Origin: JBBDNV01 sp040877415
Lineage (GTDB): Bacteria; Planctomycetota; Planctomycetia; Pirellulales; PALSA-1355
Direction of reading: 5' to 3'
Assembly: GCA_040877415.1 (NCBI GenBank)
Contig: JBBDNV010000121.1
Coordinates: 1 to 18,002, forward strand
Length of the DNA: 18,002 nucleotides
Shown here in pieces: positions 1 to 7,661 of the stretch (positions are counted from its first letter, which is position 1; each line of letters opens with the position of its first letter). Under the pieces are notes generated by a model. The model saw only the letters and a program-made list of their open reading frames with translations, was not told the DNA's origin and made no database searches. The position numbers and the translations under genes are program-made.

Positions 1-1008
1 GTCAACATCACGCACGAGCCGGCCATCTACCAGATTCAAAACGGCCGCATGCTGCCGGGCTATCCCAGCATGGGCTCGTGGATTACCTACGGCCTGGGAT
101 CGGAGAACCGGAACCTGCCGGCTTACGTCGTGCTCGACGATCCCAAGGCACTGCCGATCAACGGGACGCAGAACTGGCAGTCGGGCTTTCTGCCTCCCGT
201 CTTCCAGGGAACGCGGTTTCGTTCGACCGGTGCGCCGGTGCTCAATCTCGATCGGGGGTTCGACGAGCCGGACGAAATCACGCCGCTGGGGCGCGCCCTG
301 GCCGCGCGGCTCGACGAAGCCCACTTGCGGGCTCATCCGCGGCAACCGCGGCTCGAAGCGCGGATCGCCAGCTACGAGCTGGCCGCGCGGATGCAAATGT
401 CGGCTTCCGACGCGCTCGATTTGTCGCAGGAGACCGCGGAAACGCTCGCGGCGTACGGCATCGGCAAGGAGCCGACCGACTCGTACGCTCGGCGCTGTTT
501 GATGGCGCGCCGGCTGGTGGAGCGCGGAGTGCGCTTCGTGCAGCTATTCATCGACGGACAGATCTGGGACAACCACGCCGGTATCGCCACCTCGCTGAAA
601 ACGGCCTGCGACCGTACCGACCAGCCGATCGCGGCGCTAATGCGCGACTTGAAGCAGCGCGGCTTGCTCGACGACGTGCTCGTCTTGTGGGGCGGCGAAA
701 TGGGTCGGCTGCCGATCGCGCAGATCGCCGCGGGCATGAACGAGTCGCAAGCCGGCCGCGATCACAACAAGCTCGCCATGTGCGGCTGGATGGCCGGCGG
801 CGGCGTGAAAGCCGGCTTCACCTACGGCGCGACCGACGAGCTGGGCTTCGCCGCCGTCGAGAATCCGGTGAGCATCAGCGACTGGCACGCCACCGTGTTG
901 CACTTGCTCGGTCTCGACTTCCACAAGCTCGCCTACAACCGCAACGGTTTTGACGAAAAGCTCACCGGCGTCGACGAAGTCCGGGTCGTCGAAGAAATTC
1001 TGGCTTGA
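1..1008 (+). CDS. DUF1501 (sulfatase-like) protein, 3' part
   Basis: The reading frame is open from the first base, so the start lies outside the window and only the C-terminal 335 or so residues are seen. The text matches the planctomycete DUF1501 family, which has an alkaline-phosphatase/sulfatase-like fold. Typical landmarks are PSMGSWITYGLGSEN near the start, DNHAGI, the VLWGGEMGRLP strand, GRDHN followed by MAGGGVKAGFTYGATDELG, and SDWHATVLHLLGLD near the end. These Asp/His-rich segments resemble the metal-binding parts of the superfamily. Members are usually exported and often sit next to PSCyt1/DUF1553 cytochrome genes, so such a gene may lie just outside the window (inference). The substrate is unknown. 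The gene converges on the minus-strand gene downstream, with an 87-bp gap. Confidence 0.9.
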   Translation, partial: VNITHEPAIYQIQNGRMLPGYPSMGSWITYGLGSENRNLPAYVVLDDPKALPINGTQNWQSGFLPPVFQGTRFRSTGAPVLNLDRGFDEPDEITPLGRALAARLDEAHLRAHPRQPRLEARIASYELAARMQMSASDALDLSQETAETLAAYGIGKEPTDSYARRCLMARRLVERGVRFVQLFIDGQIWDNHAGIATSLKTACDRTDQPIAALMRDLKQRGLLDDVLVLWGGEMGRLPIAQIAAGMNESQAGRDHNKLAMCGWMAGGGVKAGFTYGATDELGFAAVENPVSISDWHATVLHLLGLDFHKLAYNRNGFDEKLTGVDEVRVVEEILA

Positions 1009-1095
1009 GAATCGGCAGTCGACCTCACAAGATGGGCGACCGGCTCCGCACGCAAGTCAACCGCCGATCGAGAGCGGACCGGGGAAGAAAGCGAT

Positions 1096-1782
1096 TCAGT
1101 TTGCCCGTTGTTTGATAAATGCCCGAACTGTATCCATGTTGATTTCTTCAATCAGCAGGACCGTGCTTGTGGAACCGCCCACTGTGGTGAACCGATGGGT
1201 GCCGGAGACGACGAACACCCGGCTTTCGTCAAACTTGATTTGCACATCGTCCACGAGTCCAGCTGTCGGAACTCGCATCGTCACAACGATCGAAGGGTGG
1301 TCCCCCACGCGCACTAGCATTTCTTCGTCGCCCACGATCTGCGAGATCGTTGTTCGCACATTGCTGAGCAACCCAAAGCGTCCAACGGCAGGCACCTGCA
1401 AACCATCCAAGGAAACTAAAAATAGCCGCGGCGTACTTCTCAGCATCAAACCAGCTTCCAGGACCTTCAGCTGTGCTTCGTCCTCCGCGAGCAACCGCTT
1501 GTAGCTTTGGATCGCTTTGAGACGAGCCTGAGTCGCCTTTAACTGACGAGCCTTTCTATCCTCTCCCGTCGTGATCGGCGGCACTTTCGACGTCTCGTAC
1601 TTTTTGATGGTGGCCTTGCGGTCGTCGATGGAACGCTTGATACGTCCGATGGCCTTTGCATGTTCATCAGCGAACGCTTGGAGCTGTTGCGCGGTTGGCT
1701 CAATCGTGTGAGTGGCGGCAGTCGAAACCCCCACCACCATAAAAAGGCCCAGGATGGCCAAAAAACTGCTTGCAATTCTCAT
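1096..1782 (-). CDS. Secreted coiled-coil protein, unknown function
   Basis: This is a 228-residue protein that I do not recognise. Residues 1-23 form a good Sec signal peptide: charged start, hydrophobic ILGLFMVVGV, then a small-residue cleavage region VSTAAT. Residues 28-112 or so are rich in Lys, Glu, Gln and Ala and look like one long helix or coiled coil. The last 110 residues are predicted to be mostly beta, with LFLVSLDGLQVP and SRVFVVSGTHRFTTVGG. A periplasmic or membrane-associated role is likely. The ATG at 1782 is chosen because the signal peptide starts directly there; no clear Shine-Dalgarno sequence precedes it. Base composition is poorer in GC than the surrounding housekeeping genes, and an integrase remnant lies just upstream, so acquisition by transfer is possible. 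Confidence 0.7.
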   Translation of the reverse strand: MRIASSFLAILGLFMVVGVSTAATHTIEPTAQQLQAFADEHAKAIGRIKRSIDDRKATIKKYETSKVPPITTGEDRKARQLKATQARLKAIQSYKRLLAEDEAQLKVLEAGLMLRSTPRLFLVSLDGLQVPAVGRFGLLSNVRTTISQIVGDEEMLVRVGDHPSIVVTMRVPTAGLVDDVQIKFDESRVFVVSGTHRFTTVGGSTSTVLLIEEINMDTVRAFIKQRAN

Positions 1783-1824
1783 GCTGTACAGAACTAACCC
1801 ATTTGCTGGATCCGTTCAAGCTGT

Positions 1825-2205
1825 TCACCCGCTCAGCGGCAACTGGAGGGGCGGCAGGCGAATCGGCTCCCGGTGCACCCGAGTCCGGTCCAGATAATGC
1901 ACTTCAAACTCCTTGCGGCTGTTGGCCAAGTGCTCATGTCCCCTTCCAGTCAGCAGTTCCGCTTCAGTGCCCCTCGACTTGCGCAGCTTCTTGAATGTGC
2001 CGGAGAGGCCAGCGGCGTGCACAACGTGCCTAAAGTCTTTACGGAACTGCTCGTTGGACCAAAGCGTCGGGAAGACCGGCCCGGACGTCGGCAGCTCCGC
2101 CAGCAATCGAGGCGGTACCCAGGCCACGAGGGCAGGCTGAAGTGAGGCTGTCGGTCGTGGAGTGGGGATGTAGTCAGCCGGACGTCGACGCGTGATGCAA
2201 CCCAT
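1825..2205 (-). pseudogene. Tyrosine recombinase (integrase) C-terminal remnant
   Basis: The 126-residue frame carries only the end of a phage-type integrase catalytic domain. GPVFPTLWSNEQFRKDF (residues 42-58) resembles the linker before box II in planctomycete integrases. GTFKKLRKSRGTEAE follows, with the box II Arg at residue 75, where the usual HxLR His is Lys. GRGHEHLANS corresponds to the LGH segment, with the LGN/LGH core drifted to LAN. VHYLD supplies the nucleophile Tyr104. The N-terminal arm-binding and core-binding domains and the first catalytic Arg are missing, and a stop codon lies immediately upstream of the ATG. I therefore call it a decayed fragment. The alternative is a short expressed ORF, which I consider unlikely. 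Confidence 0.65.
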
Positions 2206-2338
2206 CTAACTAAAGCTCTCTGCGGGCTCCTCGCGCGCGCCACGTCGGCTGCAGGAATTTCAAGGGCGCAGTTGAAACGGCGGGCGGCGAAGCTGAGAAT
2301 AGCTGACGGGTTGAACAACACGTCTAAGTCGCAGCGAC

Positions 2339-2343
2339 AGGAG
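2339..2343 (+). promoter_or_regulatory. Ribosome binding site deciding the start at 2353
   Basis: AGGAG lies 9 bases before the ATG at 2353. It favours this start over the in-frame upstream ATG at 2272, which would put 27 polar residues in front of the signal peptide. Confidence 0.6.
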
Positions 2344-2352
2344 CCTCAAACG

Positions 2353-4815
2353 ATGCGATCGAAAGCACACTTCCGGACGAAAGTGGCTGTCCTGGCCGGC
2401 GCGGTGGTTATGCTCATTGTGCCCGGCGTCGCGAAGCCCGACGGCCCGCAGGATCACGTCCTGCTCAGCGCGATCAGGCGCGGTGATCAGGCACTGCTGG
2501 AAAGTCACCTGCGGGAGGGAGCCCCCGTGAACGTGCGAACGTCCGACGGCACCACCCCGCTGTTGCTGGCTGCGCTCTACGGCACGCCCGAGGCCGTTCG
2601 GTCGCTGCTGGACCACGGTGCCGATCCCAACGCGGTCAACAAGAACGGCGCAAGCGCCCTGGTGTTCGCCGCGGGCGACTCGGAGAAAGTCCGGTTGTTG
2701 ATCGACCATGGCGCCGACGTGAATGCCCGAAGCGCGCTTGGCAACACGCCGCTGGTGGCCGCGGCGTCGCACCCCGGCAATTTGCAGGTTGTCAAGCTGC
2801 TTGTGGACAAAGGCGCCGACGTGCATTCCCAGAACTCCAACAACGTGTCGGCGTTGGCGGCCGCGGTTGGGGCAAATGATGCCGAAGCCGTGAGATTCTT
2901 CCTGGACCACGGGTGCAAGCCGGCGCAGATTAGAAACTTGTTCGGAGCCGCCGGGAATTCGCTGCTGGAGATCGCGGCGGGCAACGGCGGCGATGACATC
3001 GTCGAGCTGCTCTTGGCCCATGGGGCCGACGTCAAGGCCGGCGATGCAAACTTCGCGGGGCACGCATTGAACTATGCGCTGCTGTCCCAGAAGCCCGACG
3101 TCGCCCGCCGGCTCATCGAGGCAGGCGCGGACATAACCGCCTGCAGCCCGATTGGCAAGGTGCCGCCGATTGTCCTGGCCGCCTATTCCGAGACGGGTGA
3201 TGCGTCGATCGCCAAATTGTTGCTCGAGCGCGGCGCCGATCCCGCGGCAACCAGCCAAACCGGCGAGACGGCTCTGACCTGGGCCCGCCGCCGTGGATTT
3301 CCCGACGTTGTGACGTTGTTTTCCGGCGCCGGCACGCCCGATCCGGCCGATCCCCGGGCGGAGGTTCCAAATCGTGACTTGGAGATCACGCCGGACAATC
3401 GGGAATCGCTGGTGCGCAAGGCGGTCGAAAAGAGCATTTCGCTTTTGCAGCACAGTTCCGACGTGTTTCTCACGAATCGACGCAGTTGCGTCTCCTGCCA
3501 TCATCAAAACCTCCCCGGCGTTGCGCTGGGTTGGGCCCGAGACCGCGGCTTCGCCGTCGACGAGCCATCCATGAACCGGATGATCGCTCGGCAGTTGGAT
3601 TCGTGGTCGCGCCGGGTCGAGGCGGCACACGAAATGGATAACCCCTTTCCCGTTCCCCCGCAATTCCTGGGATACGGCTTGTGGGGACTCGCGGCGCTGG
3701 GTCACTCCGCCAATTCGGTGACCGATGCGACGGTCTGGTATCTGGCCGCCACGCAGCAACCCGACGGGCATTGGATGGCGGGGTTTTCGCGGCCACCGAT
3801 GGGCGACGGCGACATTCTGTCCACAGCCCTGGCGATGCGCGCCCTGCAGCTCTACCCGACGTCGGGCAATCACGAGCAAATGCGCACGCGGGTCGAAAAC
3901 GCCAAGCGCTGGCTCGCGAATTCCAAGCCGAACAACCACCAGGAACGCGTCTTCAAGCTTCTGGGCCAGGCGTGGGCCGGCGTGCCGCTCGAGACGTTGC
4001 AAAGCGAACTCGAGAAGCTTTTGGCGGCGCAGCACCCCGACGGCGGCTGGCCGCAGTTGGCCCACCTCGCGAGTGACGCCTGGGCCACGGGTCAAGCGCT
4101 GGTCGCGCTTCAAATCGCCGGCCGGATGCCAAGTACCGATCCGGTTTACCAGGGGGGAATCGACTATTTGTTGCGCACGCAATTTGACGACGGCTCCTGG
4201 TATGTCCAGAGCCGTGCGTGGCCGTTTCAGCCGCCGTTCGACAGCGCCTTTCCTTTTGGGAAAGACCAGTGGATTTCCGCCGGCGCGACGGCTTGGGCGA
4301 TGATGGGGCTGGCGCTTGACATCAAGCCGACCACACCATCCGTCGTGCCGAGCAAAAGCGATCGGCCCGATTCCTTTGCCGTCCTCGACTCTCCCGCTGC
4401 CACGACCGGGCCCGTCGATAATTCCGCGCCCGACGGCGCACAACGGCGAACCGAGCCAGTGGACTTTGTCCGCGACATTAAGCCTGTATTCGAGCGATCG
4501 TGCGCGGGGTGCCATAGTGGAGAAACGCCCGAGGGAGGTTTCCGCGTGACCGAGCGAGAATTGCTGTTGCGCGGGGGCGAGAGCGGCGAGGCGGCCGTCC
4601 TGCCGGGCCGCAGCGGACAGAGTCCTTTGTTCGCTCGCGCGAGCGGAAAAGATCCCGACCTGGCGATGCCGCCCGCGGACAAGCGCGACAAGTACCCCGC
4701 GCTCTCGAACGACGAGCTCCAGGCGTTTCGCGCCTGGATCGACGAGGGCGCATCCTGGCCGCCTGATGTTTCGATCAAGCCGCCTGATGTTTCGATCAAG
4801 CCGCCTTCCAATTGA
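2353..4815 (+). CDS. Ankyrin-repeat, toroid and dihaem cytochrome c fusion protein
   Basis: This is an exported protein of 820 residues. Residues 1-28 are a signal peptide (KVAVLAGAVVMLIVPGVA). About nine ankyrin repeats follow (residues 33-323), with recurring LLLAAL and LLDHGADPN type cores. Residues 360-650 or so look like an alpha/alpha toroid of the prenyltransferase/squalene-cyclase repeat kind, with QPDGHW, HPDGGW and FDDGSW. This domain begins with a CVSCH haem c motif (Cys379, Cys382, His383). The C-terminus is a PSCyt1-like cytochrome c domain: DFVRDIKPVFERSCAGCH (Cys717, Cys720, His721), with Met772 in AMPP as a likely axial ligand. The last residues are a 7-residue tandem duplication. 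The likely role is periplasmic electron transfer or scaffolding; the substrate is unknown. Similar fusions occur in planctomycetes and acidobacteria as I recall. No operon partner is evident; the next gene starts 81 bp on. Confidence 0.88.
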   Translation: MRSKAHFRTKVAVLAGAVVMLIVPGVAKPDGPQDHVLLSAIRRGDQALLESHLREGAPVNVRTSDGTTPLLLAALYGTPEAVRSLLDHGADPNAVNKNGASALVFAAGDSEKVRLLIDHGADVNARSALGNTPLVAAASHPGNLQVVKLLVDKGADVHSQNSNNVSALAAAVGANDAEAVRFFLDHGCKPAQIRNLFGAAGNSLLEIAAGNGGDDIVELLLAHGADVKAGDANFAGHALNYALLSQKPDVARRLIEAGADITACSPIGKVPPIVLAAYSETGDASIAKLLLERGADPAATSQTGETALTWARRRGFPDVVTLFSGAGTPDPADPRAEVPNRDLEITPDNRESLVRKAVEKSISLLQHSSDVFLTNRRSCVSCHHQNLPGVALGWARDRGFAVDEPSMNRMIARQLDSWSRRVEAAHEMDNPFPVPPQFLGYGLWGLAALGHSANSVTDATVWYLAATQQPDGHWMAGFSRPPMGDGDILSTALAMRALQLYPTSGNHEQMRTRVENAKRWLANSKPNNHQERVFKLLGQAWAGVPLETLQSELEKLLAAQHPDGGWPQLAHLASDAWATGQALVALQIAGRMPSTDPVYQGGIDYLLRTQFDDGSWYVQSRAWPFQPPFDSAFPFGKDQWISAGATAWAMMGLALDIKPTTPSVVPSKSDRPDSFAVLDSPAATTGPVDNSAPDGAQRRTEPVDFVRDIKPVFERSCAGCHSGETPEGGFRVTERELLLRGGESGEAAVLPGRSGQSPLFARASGKDPDLAMPPADKRDKYPALSNDELQAFRAWIDEGASWPPDVSIKPPDVSIKPPSN
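4759..4806 (+). repeat. 21-bp in-frame tandem repeat, 2.3 copies
   Basis: Two exact 21-bp units (4759-4779 and 4780-4800) and the first 6 bases of a third (4801-4806) lie at the very end of the cytochrome gene. They encode PPDVSIK twice, then PP. Such a perfect repeat suggests a recent slippage duplication in a C-terminal tail with little constraint. Confidence 0.9.
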
Positions 4816-4896
4816 CCTATCAGAATTTCCAAGGACGGCCTGCTCACGTCACGCTCCGCGCATCGGCCGCTGGTGATCCATCGAGGTGCCCAAGCG

Positions 4897-6312
4897 ATGA
4901 AAATGTTCGTGGCCGGACAGTGGGTCGACAAGCCCCAGCACATTGAAGTCCGCAATCCGTTCGACGACACGGTGATCGACACCGTGCCGGCGGCCGGCCC
5001 CGGCGACGTTGAAAGGGCGCTGGCCGGCGCCGTCGAAGGCGCAAAAATCATGGGCCAGGTGCCGGGGCACGAGCGCTACAAGATGCTCCGCCGAGCCGCC
5101 GACCTGATCGGCCAGAACAGCGAGAAGCTGGGCCGGCTGATCAGCACCGAGGAAGGCAAGACCCTGGCCGAGGGAATTTTCGAAGTTTCCCGCGCGCGGG
5201 AGACCATCGAGCTTTCGGCCGAGGAAGCCAAACGCATAACGGGCGAAGTGCTGCCGATCGACGGTGCGCCGGGAGGGGCCGGCAAACTGGGCTTTACGCT
5301 GCGCGTGCCGTGCGGCGTGGTGGTCGCCATTACGCCCTTCAATTTTCCGCTCAATCTGGTCTGTCACAAGGTCGGGCCCGCCCTGGCCGCAGGCAATGCC
5401 GTCGTGCTGAAGCCCGCCACCGACACGCCCCTTTCGGCGCTGGCGCTCGTGGAAATCCTGCTCGAGGCCGGCTTGCCGCCCTTGGCGATCTCCTGCCTGA
5501 CCGGCTTCGGCGGCACGATCGGCGATGCCCTGTCGAGCGATCCGCGCGTGCGCAAGATCAGCTTCACCGGCAGCCGCGACGTGGGCGAGCACATTTGCAA
5601 AGTGGCCGGGCTGAAGAGGGTCACCATGGAACTGGGCTCCAACAGCCCGATCATCGTCATGCCCGATGCCGATCTGGACAAAGTGGCCGACGCCACCGTA
5701 GCCACCGGCTATTCGAACGCCGGACAAGTCTGCATTTCGACCCAGCGCGTGATCGCGCTTGCGGGAGTTTACGGCGACCTGATCGAGGCCTTGCGACCCA
5801 AGGTCGAGGCGGTCACGTTCGGCAACCCCTTGGACGAAAAGACCAAAATGGGCCCGATGGTCCGCGAATCGGACGCCAAGCGGGTCGAGAGCTGGGTCAA
5901 CGAGGCCGTTTCGGCCGGGGCGAGACTGGTCGCGGGCGGGCGCCGCCACGGAACCCTCTATGAGCCGACTCTCGTGGCCGACGTCGATCCGAAGATGCGC
6001 ATCAGTTGCCAGGAATTGTTCGGCCCCGCCGTGGCGCTTTCGCGGGCCGACACGATCGAAGAGGCGATCCGCACCGCCAACGACACGCCTTACGGGCTGG
6101 CCGCCGGCATCTTCACCGAGAATCTTGCCTGGGCCATGCAGTTCGCCCGCGGCGTCGAAAGCGGCAACCTGCACATCAATTGGGGCCCGCAGTGGCGGGC
6201 CGATTTAATGCCCTACGGCGGGCTGAAGGAAAGCGGTTTTGGCAAGGAGGGTCCCAAGTATGCGATCGCCGAAATGACCGAGCTGAAAACGGTCATTATT
6301 CACGGCGTCTAA
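4897..6312 (+). CDS. Aldehyde dehydrogenase family protein
   Basis: This 471-residue NAD(P)-dependent aldehyde dehydrogenase oxidises an aldehyde to the carboxylate or acyl-CoA, probably in the cytoplasm. The family signature is complete. The Rossmann region has TPFNFPLNLVCHKVGPALA and VVLKPATDTPLSAL, FTGSRDVGEH comes next, the general base is Glu245 in TMELGSNSP, and the nucleophile is Cys279 in NAGQVCIST. The C-terminal PYGGLKESGFGKEG motif is also present. Length is normal for the family. I chose the ATG at 4897, since GAGG lies 10 bases before it and MKMFVAGQWVD matches usual N-termini; a GTG at 4873 would add eight residues. The overall look resembles lactaldehyde, glyceraldehyde-3-phosphate or semialdehyde dehydrogenases, but the substrate cannot be read from the sequence. 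Confidence 0.93.
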   Translation: MKMFVAGQWVDKPQHIEVRNPFDDTVIDTVPAAGPGDVERALAGAVEGAKIMGQVPGHERYKMLRRAADLIGQNSEKLGRLISTEEGKTLAEGIFEVSRARETIELSAEEAKRITGEVLPIDGAPGGAGKLGFTLRVPCGVVVAITPFNFPLNLVCHKVGPALAAGNAVVLKPATDTPLSALALVEILLEAGLPPLAISCLTGFGGTIGDALSSDPRVRKISFTGSRDVGEHICKVAGLKRVTMELGSNSPIIVMPDADLDKVADATVATGYSNAGQVCISTQRVIALAGVYGDLIEALRPKVEAVTFGNPLDEKTKMGPMVRESDAKRVESWVNEAVSAGARLVAGGRRHGTLYEPTLVADVDPKMRISCQELFGPAVALSRADTIEEAIRTANDTPYGLAAGIFTENLAWAMQFARGVESGNLHINWGPQWRADLMPYGGLKESGFGKEGPKYAIAEMTELKTVIIHGV

Positions 6313-6383
6313 CTAGCACGCCGGACGCAAGAGCTTTTTCTGCGTCTGATCGAGCGCCAGATTATCCAATCTATCTCGGTTCG

Positions 6384-6424
6384 AGCGGGCGAGCCGGGTG
6401 TTCCCAGTACGCCCGCTAGGGAAC
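6384..6424. other. Interleaved inverted repeats in the gap after the aldehyde dehydrogenase gene
   Basis: AGCGGGC (6384-6390) is complementary to GCCCGCT (6411-6417), and GTTCCC (6400-6405) to GGGAAC (6419-6424). The two stems cross, so an RNA from here could form a pseudoknot or two alternative hairpins. No T-run follows. This lies in the 257-bp gap 6313-6569, which otherwise holds only the promoter and repeats listed separately. Confidence 0.35.
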
Positions 6425-6465
6425 CTGGGATTGCCCGAAATCAAAGAAGTCGTTGAACTTCGTGC

Positions 6466-6493
6466 TTGCCAAGCGAGCAAAAGAGGCTAATAT
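6466..6493 (+). promoter_or_regulatory. Sigma70-type promoter of the radical SAM/TcmP pair
   Basis: TTGCCA (6466-6471) and TAATAT (6488-6493) are separated by 16 bases and closely resemble the -35 and -10 consensus boxes. Transcription would start near 6500, some 70 bases before the ATG at 6570. The match is good for GC-rich DNA, but no experiment supports it. Confidence 0.5.
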
Positions 6494-6507
6494 GTACACC
6501 TGTACAC
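6493..6507 (+). promoter_or_regulatory. Possible operator: direct repeat of TGTACAC
   Basis: TGTACAC occurs at 6493-6499 and again at 6501-6507, an 8-base period; each contains the palindrome TGTACA. The repeat starts at the last base of the -10 box and covers the expected start of transcription. This is the right place for a repressor site. No regulator gene is visible in the window. Confidence 0.4.
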
Positions 6508-6556
6508 GTTCCTTTGCTCTGGCATGCTGAAGCCTCAACCGTACTTAGCCCCGACC

Positions 6557-6566
6557 GGAGGAGGAG
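6557..6566 (+). promoter_or_regulatory. Strong ribosome binding site
   Basis: GGAGGAGGAG ends three bases before the ATG at 6570. Its GGAGG core sits at the usual spacing and fixes the start of the radical SAM gene. Confidence 0.7.
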
Positions 6567-6569
6567 ACG

Positions 6570-7622
6570 ATGTCAACTGTCGCTTTGCCGGTAATCCCAA
6601 GCATCTCAACGGAGAGCCCAGCTCTACCCCATTGCTCGTTTCCCGTATCGCAACGAGGCAAATTCATCAAGCAATTCTCTGGTCCTGACGAGAGTTCGGG
6701 GGTCGTTTGCTTCAAGTTTTGGCAACTGGTTCACGCATCTGGCTGTCCATTTCGCTGCGCATACTGTTTTCTCCAAACAACTGCTTTCTTTAGGTTCAAC
6801 AAGGCGGCCCTGATGGGCCTGGTGTATGGCAACTGGCAGCAAATGATCGAGGAGGTCAAAGAGTGGCTCGCCGCACCAACGCCTCGAATGCTCATCGTCG
6901 GTGAATTACAGGACGGGTTGGCCTTCGACAGTGCCTACGCCGCCGTCACCGGCAAACCGCTGACCCACCATCTCATTCCATTGTTTGCCACCCAGGATCG
7001 GCATCGCCTGATCTTCTTGACGAAAAGCACACTAATCAAGCACGCCCTAAAGCTGGAACCGACCCGCCAAGTGGTCTTCTCCTGGTCGGTGAACGCTGAG
7101 TACGTCGGGCGGCGGTGGGAGCAGGGCACCCCATTGCCGAGCCGACGTTTCGCAGCGGCGTCGAAGTTACAAGAGGCCGGATGGTCCATTCGTTTCCGGC
7201 TCGATCCTATGATCCCCTATCAGGACGACGACGATGACTGGACCAAAGGGTACGCTGAGGCCGTCGACCGAATTAACGCCTTGGCACCGGAGATGGTGAC
7301 GATTGGAGCTTTGCGAGCAAGCTCGATGGGGCTGGTCACAGCGGCTAGGAAGAACGAGAGGCCCACCGACCTGTTCGACTATCTTTCGGAGAAAGACCCG
7401 TCCGGGTTCAAGTACCGCATTCCGTTCGGGCAGCAGATCGAGATGTATAGGTTTGCACTGGCAAAGCTAGACCGGAAGAGAATTGTGCCAGCGCTCTGCA
7501 AGGAGGATGTTTCAGTGTGGAAGGCAGTCGGCTTGAAATTCGATGGTTGTCACTGCCTTCTCGAAGGAAATCACGTGCCAAGCGAGTTGGTGTCGACAAA
7601 GAGCTTCAGGAAGGTCCAATGA
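6570..7622 (+). CDS. Radical SAM protein, spore photoproduct lyase-like
   Basis: This is a 350-residue radical SAM enzyme. The 4Fe-4S motif is CPFRCAYC (Cys59, Cys63, Cys66), followed by FLQTT as in the spore photoproduct lyase (SPL) family. Further SPL-like text is FSWSVNAEYV (170-179), the GTPLPSRRFAAASKLQEAG segment and RLDPMIPY, then DWTKGYAEAVDRI and, near the end, ALCKE with Cys310, Cys327 and Cys329. SPL repairs thymine dimers through a hydrogen-donor Cys. By my manual alignment the matching position in GELQDGLAFD (111-120) is not Cys but Glu112, so classical photoproduct repair looks doubtful. The gene is followed after 39 bp by a TcmP gene, whose family is known for pairing with three-Cys-motif proteins. 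It is cytoplasmic. The substrate is unknown; a modified nucleic acid is a guess from the fold. Confidence 0.85.
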   Translation: MSTVALPVIPSISTESPALPHCSFPVSQRGKFIKQFSGPDESSGVVCFKFWQLVHASGCPFRCAYCFLQTTAFFRFNKAALMGLVYGNWQQMIEEVKEWLAAPTPRMLIVGELQDGLAFDSAYAAVTGKPLTHHLIPLFATQDRHRLIFLTKSTLIKHALKLEPTRQVVFSWSVNAEYVGRRWEQGTPLPSRRFAAASKLQEAGWSIRFRLDPMIPYQDDDDDWTKGYAEAVDRINALAPEMVTIGALRASSMGLVTAARKNERPTDLFDYLSEKDPSGFKYRIPFGQQIEMYRFALAKLDRKRIVPALCKEDVSVWKAVGLKFDGCHCLLEGNHVPSELVSTKSFRKVQ

Positions 7623-7661
7623 AGGAAAGTGGCGTGAGCGTCGGTCGTACAAGGTGCGGTC

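Noticed and set aside
1950..2321. Overlapping minus-strand ORF of 123 codons as the missing front of the integrase
   Set aside because: Its translation shows no integrase motif, and its 3' part merely overlaps the integrase fragment in another frame.
2260..4515. Long minus-strand ORF of 751 codons opposite the cytochrome gene
   Set aside because: It mirrors the ankyrin/cytochrome gene, is rich in Arg, Gly and His, and shows no domain. The plus-strand protein has clear motifs throughout.
4849..6174. Minus-strand ORF of 441 codons opposite the aldehyde dehydrogenase gene
   Set aside because: It is antisense to a fully recognisable enzyme, and its composition is typical of the shadow frame in GC-rich DNA.
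6324..6346. GACGCA/TGCGTC hairpin after the aldehyde dehydrogenase stop as a terminator
   Set aside because: The stem is only 6 bp with an 11-base loop, and the T-run lies inside the loop instead of after the stem.
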